From positions 1-64,000 of the forward strand of contig NZ_RBDY01000011.1 of NCBI RefSeq assembly GCF_003626575.1: a DNA stretch of 64,000 bases, in the 5' to 3' direction. Origin of the DNA: Streptomyces radicis (lineage in GTDB: Bacteria; Actinomycetota; Actinomycetes; Streptomycetales; Streptomycetaceae). Shown piece by piece: positions 36,341 through 44,744 of the stretch. A model generated the notes under the pieces. That model searched no databases. It was not told where the DNA came from and saw nothing but the letters and a program-made list of their open reading frames with translations. Both the position numbers and the translations under genes were made by a program. Every line of letters starts with the position of its first letter. Position 1 is the stretch's first letter.

Positions 36341-36355
36341 TGGAAGGGTGAGGGC

Positions 36356-37048
36356 ATGCTGGAAGTGACCGTGATCGAGGACGCGTCGGCGGCGGCCGCG
36401 ACGCTCGACCCCGTGCGGGCCAGGCTGCTGGCCGAGCTCGCGGTGGGCCCGGCGTCGGCGACGATGCTCGCGGGGCGGGTGGGCCTGCCGCGCCAGAAGG
36501 TGAACTACCACCTGAAGACCCTGGAGCGGCACGGCCTGGTCGAGTTGGCGGGCGAGCGGCGCAAGGGGAACGTCACCGAGCGCCTGATGCGCGCCTCCGC
36601 CGCCTCGTATGTGATCTCGCCGCTCGCGCTCGCGCAGGTGCAGCCGGACCCCGACCGCTTCCGCGACCACCTCTCCGCGCGCTGGATGCTCGCCGTCGCC
36701 GCCCGGCTGGTGCGCGACGTCGGATCGCTGATCACCGGCGCGGCGCGGGCCCGCAAGCGGCTGGCCACCTATGCGCTTGACGGCGAGATCCGCTTCGCCT
36801 CGGCGGCGGACCGCGCGGCGTTCGTCGAGGAGTTGACGCGGGGCGTCGGCGCGTTGATCGCCCGGTACCACGACGAGCACGGCGAGGGCGGGCGCGCCCA
36901 CCGGATCGTCTTCGCGCTGCATCCGACGGTGCGGCCGGAGGGCGCGTCCCCCGGCTCGGACGGGGCTGGGGCGGGCTCGGACGCGCCCGCGTCGGGCGGG
37001 GAGGCGCCCGCGCTTGACCGGCCCTCGACCACATCTGACGGAGTTTGA
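36356..37048 (+). CDS. ArsR-family transcriptional regulator
   Basis: A 230-residue winged-helix protein: LDPVRARLLAELAVGPASA leads into the helix-turn-helix ASATMLAGRVGLPRQKVNYHLKTLERHGLVEL, with wing ERRKGNVTERL. The C-terminal half (about 90-200) is longer than in simple ArsR repressors and may bind a ligand. The last 30 residues are Gly/Ser/Pro-rich. The gene is followed at 36 nt by an SRPBCC gene, the same ArsR-AHSA1 pairing as at 1.6-2.0 kb. It is divergent from the amidase. Confidence 0.85.
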   Translation: MLEVTVIEDASAAAATLDPVRARLLAELAVGPASATMLAGRVGLPRQKVNYHLKTLERHGLVELAGERRKGNVTERLMRASAASYVISPLALAQVQPDPDRFRDHLSARWMLAVAARLVRDVGSLITGAARARKRLATYALDGEIRFASAADRAAFVEELTRGVGALIARYHDEHGEGGRAHRIVFALHPTVRPEGASPGSDGAGAGSDAPASGGEAPALDRPSTTSDGV

Positions 37049-37084
37049 GTCACCTACCCCTCTCCCACCTATAAGGAGCTGACC

Positions 37085-37786
37085 ATGTCCGGAGAGTTTG
37101 AGATCGTTCGCGAGTTCGAGGTCGCCGCGAAGCCCCAGGAGGTCTGGGACGCGATCACGACCGGCACGGGCGGCTGGCTGTGGCCGTCGGAGTACAAGCC
37201 GGGGGAGGACGAGTCGATCACCACGTGGGACCCGCCCCACCGGCTGACGGTGCGCGAGGAGATCACGGATCCGTCGTTCGGCCAGACGCTCAACCAGCTC
37301 GACCACGTCATCGACGCGCGCGAGGGCGGCTCCTTCGTGCGGTACGTGCACAGCGGGATCTTCGTCGCCGACTGGGACAACCAGTACGACGGCGCCCAGA
37401 AGCACACCACCTTCTACCTGCACACCCTGCGGCAGTACCTGGAGCACTTCGCCGGGCGGCAGGCCGCGTTCACCACCGTGGACGGCCCCGCCGCCGCGGG
37501 TGCCCCCGACGCCCTGGAAACGGCGGCCCGCGCCCTCTCCCTCCCCGACGACGCGCCCGTGGGCGGCACGGTCCTGGTCACCCTGCCCGGCGTGGGCGAG
37601 ACGGACGCGGTGCTCGACTACCGCGACCCGCACTTCATCGGCCTCCGCACGGACTCCGCGCTCTACCGCCTGTTCGGCCGGAACCACTTCGGGCACGTCG
37701 TCGGCGTCAGCGTCCACGATTTCGCGCCGAACGCGGGCTCTGCCGAGAGGGCTTGGCGTGAGTGGCTGGACGCGACCTGGGCGTGA
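37085..37786 (+). CDS. SRPBCC/AHSA1-family protein
   Basis: A 233-residue START-fold protein. It opens IVREFEVAAKPQEVWDAITTGTGGWLWPSEY, has the conserved core WDPPHRLTVREEI, and the helix HTTFYLHTLRQYLEHFAG. After about residue 140 a second, less recognisable half follows, making it longer than the usual 140-160-residue family member. AAGGAG is 5-6 nt before the ATG. It forms an operon with the ArsR gene upstream; ligand and role are unknown. Confidence 0.8.
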   Translation: MSGEFEIVREFEVAAKPQEVWDAITTGTGGWLWPSEYKPGEDESITTWDPPHRLTVREEITDPSFGQTLNQLDHVIDAREGGSFVRYVHSGIFVADWDNQYDGAQKHTTFYLHTLRQYLEHFAGRQAAFTTVDGPAAAGAPDALETAARALSLPDDAPVGGTVLVTLPGVGETDAVLDYRDPHFIGLRTDSALYRLFGRNHFGHVVGVSVHDFAPNAGSAERAWREWLDATWA

Positions 37787-37804
37787 GCGGGGGCTTGAAC
37801 GGGG

Positions 37805-37840
37805 CGGCTACGGACGGTCCGGTGGCGTGTCTCGTCGTCC
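37805..37840 (+). repeat. partial copy of the intergenic repeat family
   Basis: CGGCTACGGACGGTCCGGTG at 37805-37824, followed by GCGTGTCTCGTCG, matches the left end of the 2908-3167 element with only a few differences. It follows the SRPBCC gene by 19 nt. The matching right end was not found, so this copy is incomplete. The rest of the gap up to 37974 has nothing else I can name. Confidence 0.5.
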
Positions 37841-37974
37841 AGGGTGGCGACCACCGGGAAGACACGGCCGTCCGAGGGGCCCTCGAATCATCCGGCAGAG
37901 CGCGGGCCACGTAGGCCAGGCGTCCAAGCCGCCCCACCCGACCACCCCACACAACGCACGGTTGGAGCCCTCCG

Positions 37975-38364
37975 TTGATCGCCACGTTGCAATGCATAGT
38001 GCTCGACTGCCCGGATGTGCACGAGCTTGCCCGGTTCTACCGGTCGCTTCTCGGCGGCACCGTCAACCAGCCCGATCCCCGATGGGCCGTCGACGACGAC
38101 TTCTCGACCCTTCACCCGGCCTCGGGCCCGATCCTCGGGTTCCAGCGCGTGAGGGACCACCGCCCGCCCCGGTGGCCGGACAGCGCGTACCCGCAGCAGT
38201 TCCATCTGGACCTCGAGGTCCCCGACATCGACCGGGCCCAGGAGCAGGTCCTCGCCCTCGGCGCCACGCCGCTCCACACCGACCCACGCGGCTGGACCAT
38301 CCTCGCTGACCCGGCGGGCCACCCCTTCTGCCTCCTCAAGGGCCCATCGAGCGACGGTCGTTGA
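37975..38364 (+). CDS. VOC-family (glyoxalase/bleomycin-resistance-like) protein
   Basis: A 129-residue two-module VOC protein. It begins LQCIVLDCPDVHELARFYRSLLGG, has FHLDLEVPDIDRAQEQVLALGA in the second module and ends RGWTILADPAGHPFCLLKG, the standard pattern for small VOC proteins. The family includes glyoxalases, dioxygenases and antibiotic-binding proteins. The TTG at 37975, with GGAG 7 nt upstream, is taken as start since the family N-terminus follows immediately. No partner gene indicates a substrate. Confidence 0.8.
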   Translation: MIATLQCIVLDCPDVHELARFYRSLLGGTVNQPDPRWAVDDDFSTLHPASGPILGFQRVRDHRPPRWPDSAYPQQFHLDLEVPDIDRAQEQVLALGATPLHTDPRGWTILADPAGHPFCLLKGPSSDGR

Positions 38365-38501
38365 CCACTGTGGGGAAGGAGCCATGCGACGTGATCCTCG
38401 TGAGCATGGTGGCTCTCGCGACGATCAACCCCGACGCCCAGAAGGTCCATGAGCACCACCTCGACCGTGCCTTCCGCAACGGTGAGCCGCAGCCGGACTC
38501 G

Positions 38502-38744
38502 CTGCACCAGGAGCTTCGTCGTGCTTGTCCACCCGTCCGGGATCGATCTGTCCGGCTCAGCCCTGCGACAGCTCTCGGCGGGTTCCGGGGTTGGTACCGC
38601 CACCGTCCACCGCTACGTCGTCGAAGCCGTTCAGGTCCTGGCCGCCCTGGCGGCTGCCGCGGAAGCCGCGGTGCAGCACCACCCGCATCACCGACCTGGT
38701 CAAAGCCGTCCTCACCCGCCACCTGGCAGCCTCGAGCTGAGGTT
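38502..38744 (+). pseudogene. IS5-family transposase remnant, copy A (internally deleted)
   Basis: The stretch combines the start of an IS5-type (DDE_4-like) transposase (LVHPSGIDLSGSALRQLS then GVGTATVHRYVVEAVQVLAA) with its very end (WRLPRKPRCSTTRITDLVKA and TRHLAAS) in a shifted frame; the whole catalytic middle is missing. 38502-38547 matches 53969-54014 (inverted) with one change, and the 3' part matches copy B at 53573-53668. It is a dead fragment. Sequence from 38365 to 38501 shows nothing else recognisable. Confidence 0.75.
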
Positions 38745-38794
38745 GGCAAGGGGATCAGTGACGTGCTGTCGGTGGCTGCTTCTACTGTTGCCTC

Positions 38795-39370
38795 ATGGGG
38801 AACTATTTTCAGACCGTCGTCGACCTCGACGCCATGCATGCGGACGCCCGCACCCTGGCAGACAGCGGACTCGACTGGCTGGTCAGGGAGGGGATCGTTC
38901 GGGCCGAGCTCACCGACTGTGTTCTCGGGGCGCCGTCGGGGCATCCGCCCGGTCCCTCCTGGGCCAAGGCGGTCGGTCAGGAGGACTGGGAGCCCAGCGA
39001 CGGACTCAGGATCGAGACCAGCCGCACCGTATTCGACTGCGGTCAGGGCGAGCCCAGGTTCGCGGTGTGCCCCCATTGTGCCGGGCGGGCGGATTTCTAC
39101 ACCGCCCGGCTGGAGGAGATCGAGGGTGCGTGGGAACCCTTCGGTGAGGCCATCAGCGCCTGGAGCGACACGGGCAGCGCGGCAGTCGCCTGCCCGCATT
39201 GTCGGCGCCCTGGTGACCTGACTGCGTGGACCTGGTCGGATGACTACTTCGCCTTCGGGTATCTCGGTTTCGAGTTCTGGGACTGGCCCGACTTCAGCCC
39301 CGGGTTCATCGAAGGTCTCTCCCGCGCGCTCGGTGGGCATCGCACGGTTCTCATGGAAGGCAAACTCTGA
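38795..39370 (+). CDS. uncharacterised protein with two CPHC zinc-ribbon-like motifs
   Basis: A 191-residue protein I cannot assign. It has two matching Cys motifs, FAVCPHCAGRADF (about residue 89) and AVACPHCRRPGDL (about 130), which could together bind a zinc ion. The C-terminus is aromatic and acidic (YFAFGYLGFEFWDWPDFSPGF). There is no signal peptide or membrane segment. The start ATG at 38795 has no strong Shine-Dalgarno. It stands alone between two insertion-sequence remnants. Confidence 0.65.
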   Translation: MGNYFQTVVDLDAMHADARTLADSGLDWLVREGIVRAELTDCVLGAPSGHPPGPSWAKAVGQEDWEPSDGLRIETSRTVFDCGQGEPRFAVCPHCAGRADFYTARLEEIEGAWEPFGEAISAWSDTGSAAVACPHCRRPGDLTAWTWSDDYFAFGYLGFEFWDWPDFSPGFIEGLSRALGGHRTVLMEGKL

Positions 39371-39404
39371 GGGAGCCGGAGTTCGTACGTCCTCCCTCCC
39401 TCCC

Positions 39405-39715
39405 CCCCCGCTCAGCCCGGGGGGTGCTCGGAGCATGGCGAACAGGCCGCTGATGCGTTGGCGGGCGAGGCGGAGGAGGCCTGGGTGTGGGTTTGTATGA
39501 GCTGCCGGTTGCAGCCTCGGGGCGCGTGTTCGCCGTGGACGGAGGTCCCGACGACCTCTTGGCCGGGGCGAGGCCAGCGTAGGAGGCGAGCTGGGCGGCG
39601 CCGGGGAGGCTGGTCACCGTCGCCGACGCCGGGTATCGGCGTCAGGACCGGGGGAAGAGGGTGAGCCTCCGGCAGGACGTTGATCTGGGCTTCCAGAGCC
39701 CGGCGCTGAGCGTTG
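39405..39715 (-). pseudogene. IS110-family transposase C-terminal remnant
   Basis: Successive frames on the minus strand give VLTPIPGVG, then AAQLASYAGLAPAKRSSG, then GTSVHGEHAPRGCNRQL, then ARQRISGLFAMLR. These are consecutive pieces of the C-terminal transposase_20 domain of IS110 elements, so the gene is broken by at least three frame changes and lacks its N-terminal two thirds. It truncates the methyltransferase fragment next to it. No IS ends were identified. Confidence 0.7.
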
Positions 39716-39720
39716 CATGA

Positions 39721-40164
39721 GCCGAGTCCGAGTCCCTCTTCCGCTGGACCCAGTACGACGACCACGGACCTGGGATGGAGCTTCTCGGCGATCCCAGGAG
39801 CGCTCTCGAGATCGGGTGTGGGACCGGGTGGGCCGTTGCCCATCTCGCTCGCCAAGGGGTCGTCGCCACGGGCGTCGACCTCTCCCCTGTCATGGTGAAG
39901 AACGTCACCGAGCGGTGGGGCGCCACCGGCGCCGAGTTCGTCTTCTCCCAGCCGCCCGCGATCCCCGGCGCCCATGGGCCGCAGGGCATGTACAAGGGCG
40001 GGTTCGCGGGGTGTGCCAGGTACGCCTATCGCTATGCCTATCCGCCCCTGACCTGGGAGAGGCTGCTCAGGGCCGCCGGGTTCGAAGGGGCGGAGGTGAC
40101 GGTGGTCGACGGTCCGGGGGCCGGGTGGATCGGGCCCCTCATCGGGCGTGCGACGGTGGCGTGA
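39721..40164 (+). pseudogene. truncated SAM-dependent methyltransferase
   Basis: The frame starts after an in-frame stop (39718-39720) at the IS110 boundary with SLFRWTQYDDHGPGMELLGD and continues through motif I SALEIGCGTGWAVAHLARQG and motif II VATGVDLSPVMV. It then jumps to what looks like the C-terminal segment (PPLTWERLLRAAGFEGAEVTVV). At about 145 residues it lacks the N-terminus and the middle of a usual methyltransferase of this class. An ATG at 39775 could still be used, but the protein would be incomplete. Confidence 0.65.
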
Positions 40165-41068
40165 GGCCGTCCTGTCCTTCAACGGGGCCCGCGGCGTCGT
40201 CCGCTGCGTCGTCCGCGAGGCGGCGCAGGGCGGCGGCCTCGGGCGTGCCGGGGGCGGCGGTGAAGACCAGGAGGCGGCGGGGCGGGCTGGCGTCGAAGTG
40301 GGTGGACTCGTAGGAGAGGGTGAGCGCGCCCAGCCGGGGGTGGTTGATGCGTTTGGTGCCGTGCGACTTGACGTGCACCGTGTGTTCGGCCCAGTGGCGG
40401 CGGAAGTCCGCGTCGGCGGCCGACAGCTCGTCCACCAGCCGCCACAGCTCCGTGTCCTCGGGGAAGCTTCCGGCCGCGACGCGCAGTTGGCCGACCGCGT
40501 AGCGGACCATCGCGTCGCGGTCCGGGTAGCGCGCCGCGATGTCCGGGTCGAGGAGGTGCAGCCGCGCCAGGTTCCGTGCGGGCGCTGGCAGCCGTTCGAA
40601 GTCGGTGATCAGGCCGCGGGCCGCCCGGTTCCAGGCCAGCACGTCGAGCCGGTGCCCCACCAGCATCGCGGGCGCGGTGATCGCGTCGAGCAACTGCCGT
40701 ACGCCCGGGCGCCCTTCAGGACCGCCGCCCGCGCCCCCCGCCCCGCCCGCCCCACCACGGTCACCGCCACCGTCCCCCGCGGCGGGGCGGGCCAGGCGGT
40801 ACAGGTGGGTCCGTTCCGTCGCGTCCAGCCGCAGCGCCGTGGCCACGGCGTCGAGCACCGCGTCCGAGACGCCCTGGTTGCGGCCCTGTTCGAGCCGCAC
40901 GTAGTAGTCGACGCTGACCCCCGCCAGATGGGCCAGCTCCTCGCGGCGCAGGCCCGGGACCCGGCGCCGCCCCGCGCCCGAGGCGAACCCGGCGTCCTCG
41001 GGCCGGATGCGGGCGCGCCGCGAGCGCAGGAACGCCCCCAGCTCGTTGCGTTCGCTCAGACGGGGCAC
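40139..41068 (-). CDS. XRE-family regulator with MmyB-like ligand-binding domain
   Basis: A 309-residue regulator: a helix-turn-helix domain at about 5-75 (GAFLRSRRARIRPEDAGF, VPGLRREELAHLAGVSVDYY, RLEQGRNQGVSDAVLDAVA), a Gly/Ala-rich linker at about 95-115, then an MmyB-type domain (LLDAITAPAMLVGHRLDVLAWN, FRRHWAEHTV and LGALTLSYESTHF). Such proteins often repress neighbouring oxidoreductase genes in response to fatty-acid-like ligands. The GTG at 41068 gives the family start. Its 3' end overlaps the methyltransferase remnant by 26 nt. It is divergent from a secreted protein gene across a 137-nt region with a dyad. Confidence 0.85.
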   Translation of the reverse strand: MPRLSERNELGAFLRSRRARIRPEDAGFASGAGRRRVPGLRREELAHLAGVSVDYYVRLEQGRNQGVSDAVLDAVATALRLDATERTHLYRLARPAAGDGGGDRGGAGGAGGAGGGPEGRPGVRQLLDAITAPAMLVGHRLDVLAWNRAARGLITDFERLPAPARNLARLHLLDPDIAARYPDRDAMVRYAVGQLRVAAGSFPEDTELWRLVDELSAADADFRRHWAEHTVHVKSHGTKRINHPRLGALTLSYESTHFDASPPRRLLVFTAAPGTPEAAALRRLADDAADDAAGPVEGQDGLTPPSHAR

Positions 41069-41100
41069 CGGGCCATTGTCCCAGGCCCGTCCCGGTGGGT

Positions 41101-41115
41101 GGGTCTGGCAGACCC
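41101..41115. promoter_or_regulatory. dyad in the XRE/secreted-protein divergent promoter
   Basis: GGGTCT at 41101-41106 and AGACCC at 41110-41115 flank GGC, 33 nt upstream of the XRE regulator start. A plausible autoregulatory site. Confidence 0.35.
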
Positions 41116-41205
41116 CCGGTGGAACGCGGCCACCGCTCCCGGCGCCGTGACGGGGCACGGTGGTCGCGGCGGGCAGCGGCCCGCCCAGCACAGGAGAGGT
41201 TTCCC

Positions 41206-42036
41206 ATGCGGAGCAAACAACGACGATGTGCGCAGGTCACCGCGGTCGCGGCCCTGCTCGCGACCCTGGCGGCCCCGGCCGTCGCCACCGGCCACAGGCC
41301 GCCGCCCGACCCGGCCCCCGGCGGGCCGCAACGCCCCTACGAACCGGACGTCGACGGTCCGGTCGCCATCGACGAGCTGACGGTCGAGGTCACTCCGGAC
41401 GGTGGCACGCGCAACGGCGTACGGGTCGCGTTCGACCGGGTGAGCACCAGCGAGCCCGCGGGGCCGCCGCCCGCGGCGCGTCGTTTCGTCTTCCTCTTCG
41501 ACGAGGCGCTCCGCTTCCGGCCCGAGGCGTTCCCCACGTGCGACCGCGCGACCGTCGAGGAGCGCGGCGTCGCCGCCTGCCCGCCTGACTCCGTCATCGG
41601 CGGCGGCACCGGTCACCTCCACCCCGACGACGCCCAGGACCCCGAGGCCACCACCGTTGACGTGTACGTCCTCAACGCCCGCCACGACAACGGCCTGCGC
41701 GGCGCGTTGGTCGCGATCCCCGAGATCGGCTCCCTGCTCGAGCTGACCTGGGAGCCCGTCACCCGCGCCTACCGCGAACGCGGCTACCGCTGGGCGCTCG
41801 ACGAGATCCTGCCGCCCAGCGACACGCCGCCCGAAGAGCGCCTCGGCACCGTGCGGTTCGAGATCGACTTCGGGGCGACGCGCCAGGTGCGCGGGCGCGC
41901 GGTCAGCTTCGCCGAGACGACAGGCCGCGCCGGTGGGCACCCCGCGGCCGCGCTCCGCTTCGGGCAGTGGGCCGAGTTCGTCACCGGGCAGATCGGCCTC
42001 ACCGAGACCCTCGCCCGCCTCCGTCCACGGTCCTGA
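41206..42036 (+). CDS. secreted protein of unknown function
   Basis: A 276-residue protein with a clear signal peptide (RRCAQVTAVAALLATLAAPAVA, cleavage near VATG). The mature part begins with a Pro-rich segment and has a beta-rich body; two Cys residues (FPTCDRATVEERGVAACPPD) about 15 residues apart could form a disulphide, and GGGTGHLHPDDAQDPEA is a notable acidic loop. I do not recognise the family, although AFPTCDRATVEERGVAACPPDS is the kind of segment seen in actinobacterial exported hypothetical proteins. AGGAGAG lies 8 nt before the ATG. Confidence 0.7.
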   Translation: MRSKQRRCAQVTAVAALLATLAAPAVATGHRPPPDPAPGGPQRPYEPDVDGPVAIDELTVEVTPDGGTRNGVRVAFDRVSTSEPAGPPPAARRFVFLFDEALRFRPEAFPTCDRATVEERGVAACPPDSVIGGGTGHLHPDDAQDPEATTVDVYVLNARHDNGLRGALVAIPEIGSLLELTWEPVTRAYRERGYRWALDEILPPSDTPPEERLGTVRFEIDFGATRQVRGRAVSFAETTGRAGGHPAAALRFGQWAEFVTGQIGLTETLARLRPRS

Positions 42037-42107
42037 CCCCCGGGAAACGGCGCCGTCCCTGACCCACCCTCGGGCCGCGGGCAGGCGGGGCGGCGTCCCA
42101 CGGCCCG

Positions 42108-42169
42108 GAGTCGTACGGCCTCCGAGTCGTGCAGCCTCCGGGTTGGTACGGCCTCCGAGTCGTACGACT
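42108..42169 (+). promoter_or_regulatory. tandem 16-bp repeats ending in a perfect palindrome upstream of the APH-family gene
   Basis: GAGTCGTACGGCCTCC (42108-42123), GAGTCGTGCAGCCTCC (42124-42139) and GGGTTGGTACGGCCTCC (42140-42156) are followed by GAGTCGTACGACT (42157-42169), which contains the perfect 12-bp palindrome AGTCGTACGACT. The array ends 14 nt before the start codon. It resembles a multi-site operator, each repeat holding a half or degenerate palindrome. Confidence 0.5.
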
Positions 42170-42182
42170 AACGTGAGGCCGC

Positions 42183-43073
42183 ATGGAGATCGACGAGGCC
42201 CTGGTGCGGTCCATCCTGCGCGAGCAGCATCCGGATCTCGCCGCGCTCGACCTTCGGGCGCCCACGCGGGGGTGGGACAACGAGCTGTGGCGCCTGGGCG
42301 ACGCGCTCGCCGTGCGCCTGCCGCGCACACCGCGCGCCCCCGATCTGCTGCGCAAGGAGCACCGTTGGCTCCCCGGCCTGGCCGCGCGCCTGCCGCTCCC
42401 GGTGCCGACGCCCGTCAGGTTCGGCGAGCCGTCCGCCCGTTTCCCCATGCCCTGGACCGTCGCGGCCTGGGTGCCGGGCGAGCCCGCCGACCGCGTCCCG
42501 CTCGCCGAAGGGCGCGGCGCGGCCGATCGACTGGCGGGCTTTCTGCGGGCGTTGCACCGCGACGCGCCCGCCGACGCGCCGGTCAACCCCGAGCGCGGCG
42601 TGCCGCTCGCGCGGCTCACCGACGGGTTCGACGAGGGGCTGCGCGCCGCCGCCGACCACGGCCTCCCCGGCGGGGCGCGGGAGGTGCGGGACGTGTGGGA
42701 CGAGGCCGTCTCGGCGCCCGAGGCGAAGGGGCCGCCCGTGTGGCTGCACGCCGACCTCCACCCCGCGAACGTCGTCGTCGCGGACGGCACGCTCGCCGGC
42801 GTCATCGACTTCGGCGAGCTGTGCGCGGGGGACCCGGCGGTCGATCTGGCCGCCGCGTGGCTGCTCCTGCCGTCGGGCGCGCACACGCGCTTCTTCGACG
42901 CCTACGGGGACGTGGACGACGCGGCGATCCGGCGCGCCCGCGGGTGGGCGGTGCGGGCCGCCCTCGGTCTTCTCGCCATCGGCAGGGCCGGGGAACGCGG
43001 CCTCCCCGGCGGCAAGCCCACGTGGGGCCCCGCGGGCCGAGCGGCGATCGAACGCGTGCTTGCGTCTCGCTGA
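42183..43073 (+). CDS. aminoglycoside phosphotransferase (APH)-family kinase
   Basis: A 296-residue protein-kinase-like fold enzyme. The catalytic loop is VWLHADLHPANVVV with the base Asp, and the metal-binding segment is GVIDFGELCAGDPAVDLAAAW. An N-terminal lobe with RGWDNELWRLGDALAVRLPR supplies the ATP-binding strand. Family members phosphorylate aminoglycosides, homoserine-like metabolites or other hydroxyl compounds; this branch is often annotated as putative phosphotransferase with no shown resistance. It is transcribed alone after an unusual repeat array. Confidence 0.82.
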   Translation: MEIDEALVRSILREQHPDLAALDLRAPTRGWDNELWRLGDALAVRLPRTPRAPDLLRKEHRWLPGLAARLPLPVPTPVRFGEPSARFPMPWTVAAWVPGEPADRVPLAEGRGAADRLAGFLRALHRDAPADAPVNPERGVPLARLTDGFDEGLRAAADHGLPGGAREVRDVWDEAVSAPEAKGPPVWLHADLHPANVVVADGTLAGVIDFGELCAGDPAVDLAAAWLLLPSGAHTRFFDAYGDVDDAAIRRARGWAVRAALGLLAIGRAGERGLPGGKPTWGPAGRAAIERVLASR

Positions 43074-43163
43074 AACGCCTCGCGCCGAAACGCCGCCCGC
43101 ACGCCCGGCGATCCGGTGCTGTGGCCCCGGCCCTGGCCCGCGACCCCGGGCGCCGCGAGTCGC

Positions 43164-44645
43164 TCAGTGTGGCGTCCACATCATCCCGGTCGTCGCGTCG
43201 CCGAGTGTGCCGTCGGGGGCGAAGTGGACCCGCACCTCGTACAGGCCGAACTCCCCGCTGAGGAAGTCGGGCAGGCCATGGCCGTGCACGGGCCGCCCGA
43301 GGCGCGTGAAGTACGCCTCGGCGACCGCCCGCATGACTCGGGGGCGTTCATCCGCGGGCGTCTGGCCGTGCAGCCAGCTCGCCCCGGCCTTCGCCTCGGC
43401 CGCCGCCGCGTCGGGGAACGTCGAGGGGCCCAGGTCGCGCCCGGTCACGCGCGCGTCGGTGACCGCGAGGAACTGGCCGCCCAGCGACGTGAACACCAGG
43501 CCCGCGCAGGTCGCCGCGGCCCGCGTCAGGCCGACGGCAAGCGCCTCGGGCGTCAGATAGGGCGCCAACTCAAGGCGGCCATCCGCCAGTTCGGGGATGT
43601 CCACATCCTCGGGCAGGCCCGCGGCCGCGCGGTAAGCGGCCCTGATGTCCTCGGTGCCAGGCGCCCACGCGAACCAGCCCTCGCCCAGGTCGTAGCTCCC
43701 CAGGGCGCGCGCCGCCAGCGCCCCGCCGGGGAAGCGCAGCTCGCCCGCCGCCGCGTCCCACACCGGCGGCCGCCCCTCGAACCCCAGGTGCTCGCCCGCG
43801 TAGTCGACCATCGCCGCCGTCTCCCGCAGCGAGTAGGCGATGGACCGCGCGGTCGCCATCAGCAACGGGGCCGGAAAACAACGGTCGGCGTCGATCTCGT
43901 CCCGACGTGGATCGATCAACTCCTGTTCGTCGGCGGCCGCCAGAGCTGCGGGCCCGCCGTCCGCGCCCGTCAGGGACACCTCCCGCACCGCGCCCCCGCC
44001 GAGCGTCACCGTCACCGTGTCGCCCTCGGGCAGCCGCCCGGCGAACCCCTCCCCGGTCGCCGAAGGCTTCACCCCGTGCCGGGCGAACCACCCCTTGACC
44101 GCCACCGACGCGTCGCGGCCCGGCAGCAGCGCCGGGCCCGCCAGCAGCGCGTCGACCAGCCGCCGCGGACGCGGCTCGGCCCGCGGCACGGCCGGGTCGT
44201 CGGTGACGAGGAGGGCCAGGCCCCGCTCGTTCAGCGCGCACACCGCCGCGCCCCTGGCGTCGAGCAGGCCCATGCAGATCAGCAGCAGGTGGTGGGCGGC
44301 GAGCCGAGGGTCGGGGAAGCCGGTGAGGTCGAGCGTGCGCCCCGCCAGCTCGGGCACGTCGTCCCACTCGCCGATCTCCCGTAGCGACGCGGAGAGTTGG
44401 GCGCCCCGCGTCCCGGCGAGCGAGTCGTTCCCCCACGCCCACAGCCAGGCGCCGTCGAGCGCGTAGGTGCCGAGGACATGGCCGCGGAGCGTGACCCCGC
44501 CCCGCCACAGCGAGGGGGCGTCGAGGTCGAAGCGGGTGGCGCCGTGCGGGACGAGCGTGTCGAAGAGGTCGAGCTGCTCGGAGACCCAGGCGAGACGGGG
44601 CCGGGCGAGAGCGAGAAGTGCGTCGCTGAAGGTGCTCATGATCAT
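43164..44645 (-). CDS. two-domain uncharacterised protein (DUF6882-like duplication)
   Basis: A protein of about 493 residues made of two copies of a similar domain. Both copies have an aromatic strand: GAWLWAWGNDSLAGTRGAQL in the first half and EGWFAWAPGTEDIRAAYRAA in the second, each followed by LxLTGFPDPRLAAHHLLLICMGLL-like or LAPYLTPEALAVGLTRAA helices. No catalytic motif, signal or membrane segment is visible. I place it with the DUF6882-type family on the W-W-G pattern, from memory. ATG 44645 has GGAG 6 nt upstream; ATG 44639 is a second choice. Confidence 0.6.
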   Translation of the reverse strand: MIMSTFSDALLALARPRLAWVSEQLDLFDTLVPHGATRFDLDAPSLWRGGVTLRGHVLGTYALDGAWLWAWGNDSLAGTRGAQLSASLREIGEWDDVPELAGRTLDLTGFPDPRLAAHHLLLICMGLLDARGAAVCALNERGLALLVTDDPAVPRAEPRPRRLVDALLAGPALLPGRDASVAVKGWFARHGVKPSATGEGFAGRLPEGDTVTVTLGGGAVREVSLTGADGGPAALAAADEQELIDPRRDEIDADRCFPAPLLMATARSIAYSLRETAAMVDYAGEHLGFEGRPPVWDAAAGELRFPGGALAARALGSYDLGEGWFAWAPGTEDIRAAYRAAAGLPEDVDIPELADGRLELAPYLTPEALAVGLTRAAATCAGLVFTSLGGQFLAVTDARVTGRDLGPSTFPDAAAAEAKAGASWLHGQTPADERPRVMRAVAEAYFTRLGRPVHGHGLPDFLSGEFGLYEVRVHFAPDGTLGDATTGMMWTPH

Positions 44646-44744
44646 CAACGACTCCGACGACGCCCGAACGGTTCCCCGCCGTGCCCCACCGCACCCCGCC
44701 GCGCCCCCGGCGCCGCGCACACCCGCGCCCGCCGCGACCAGCCG

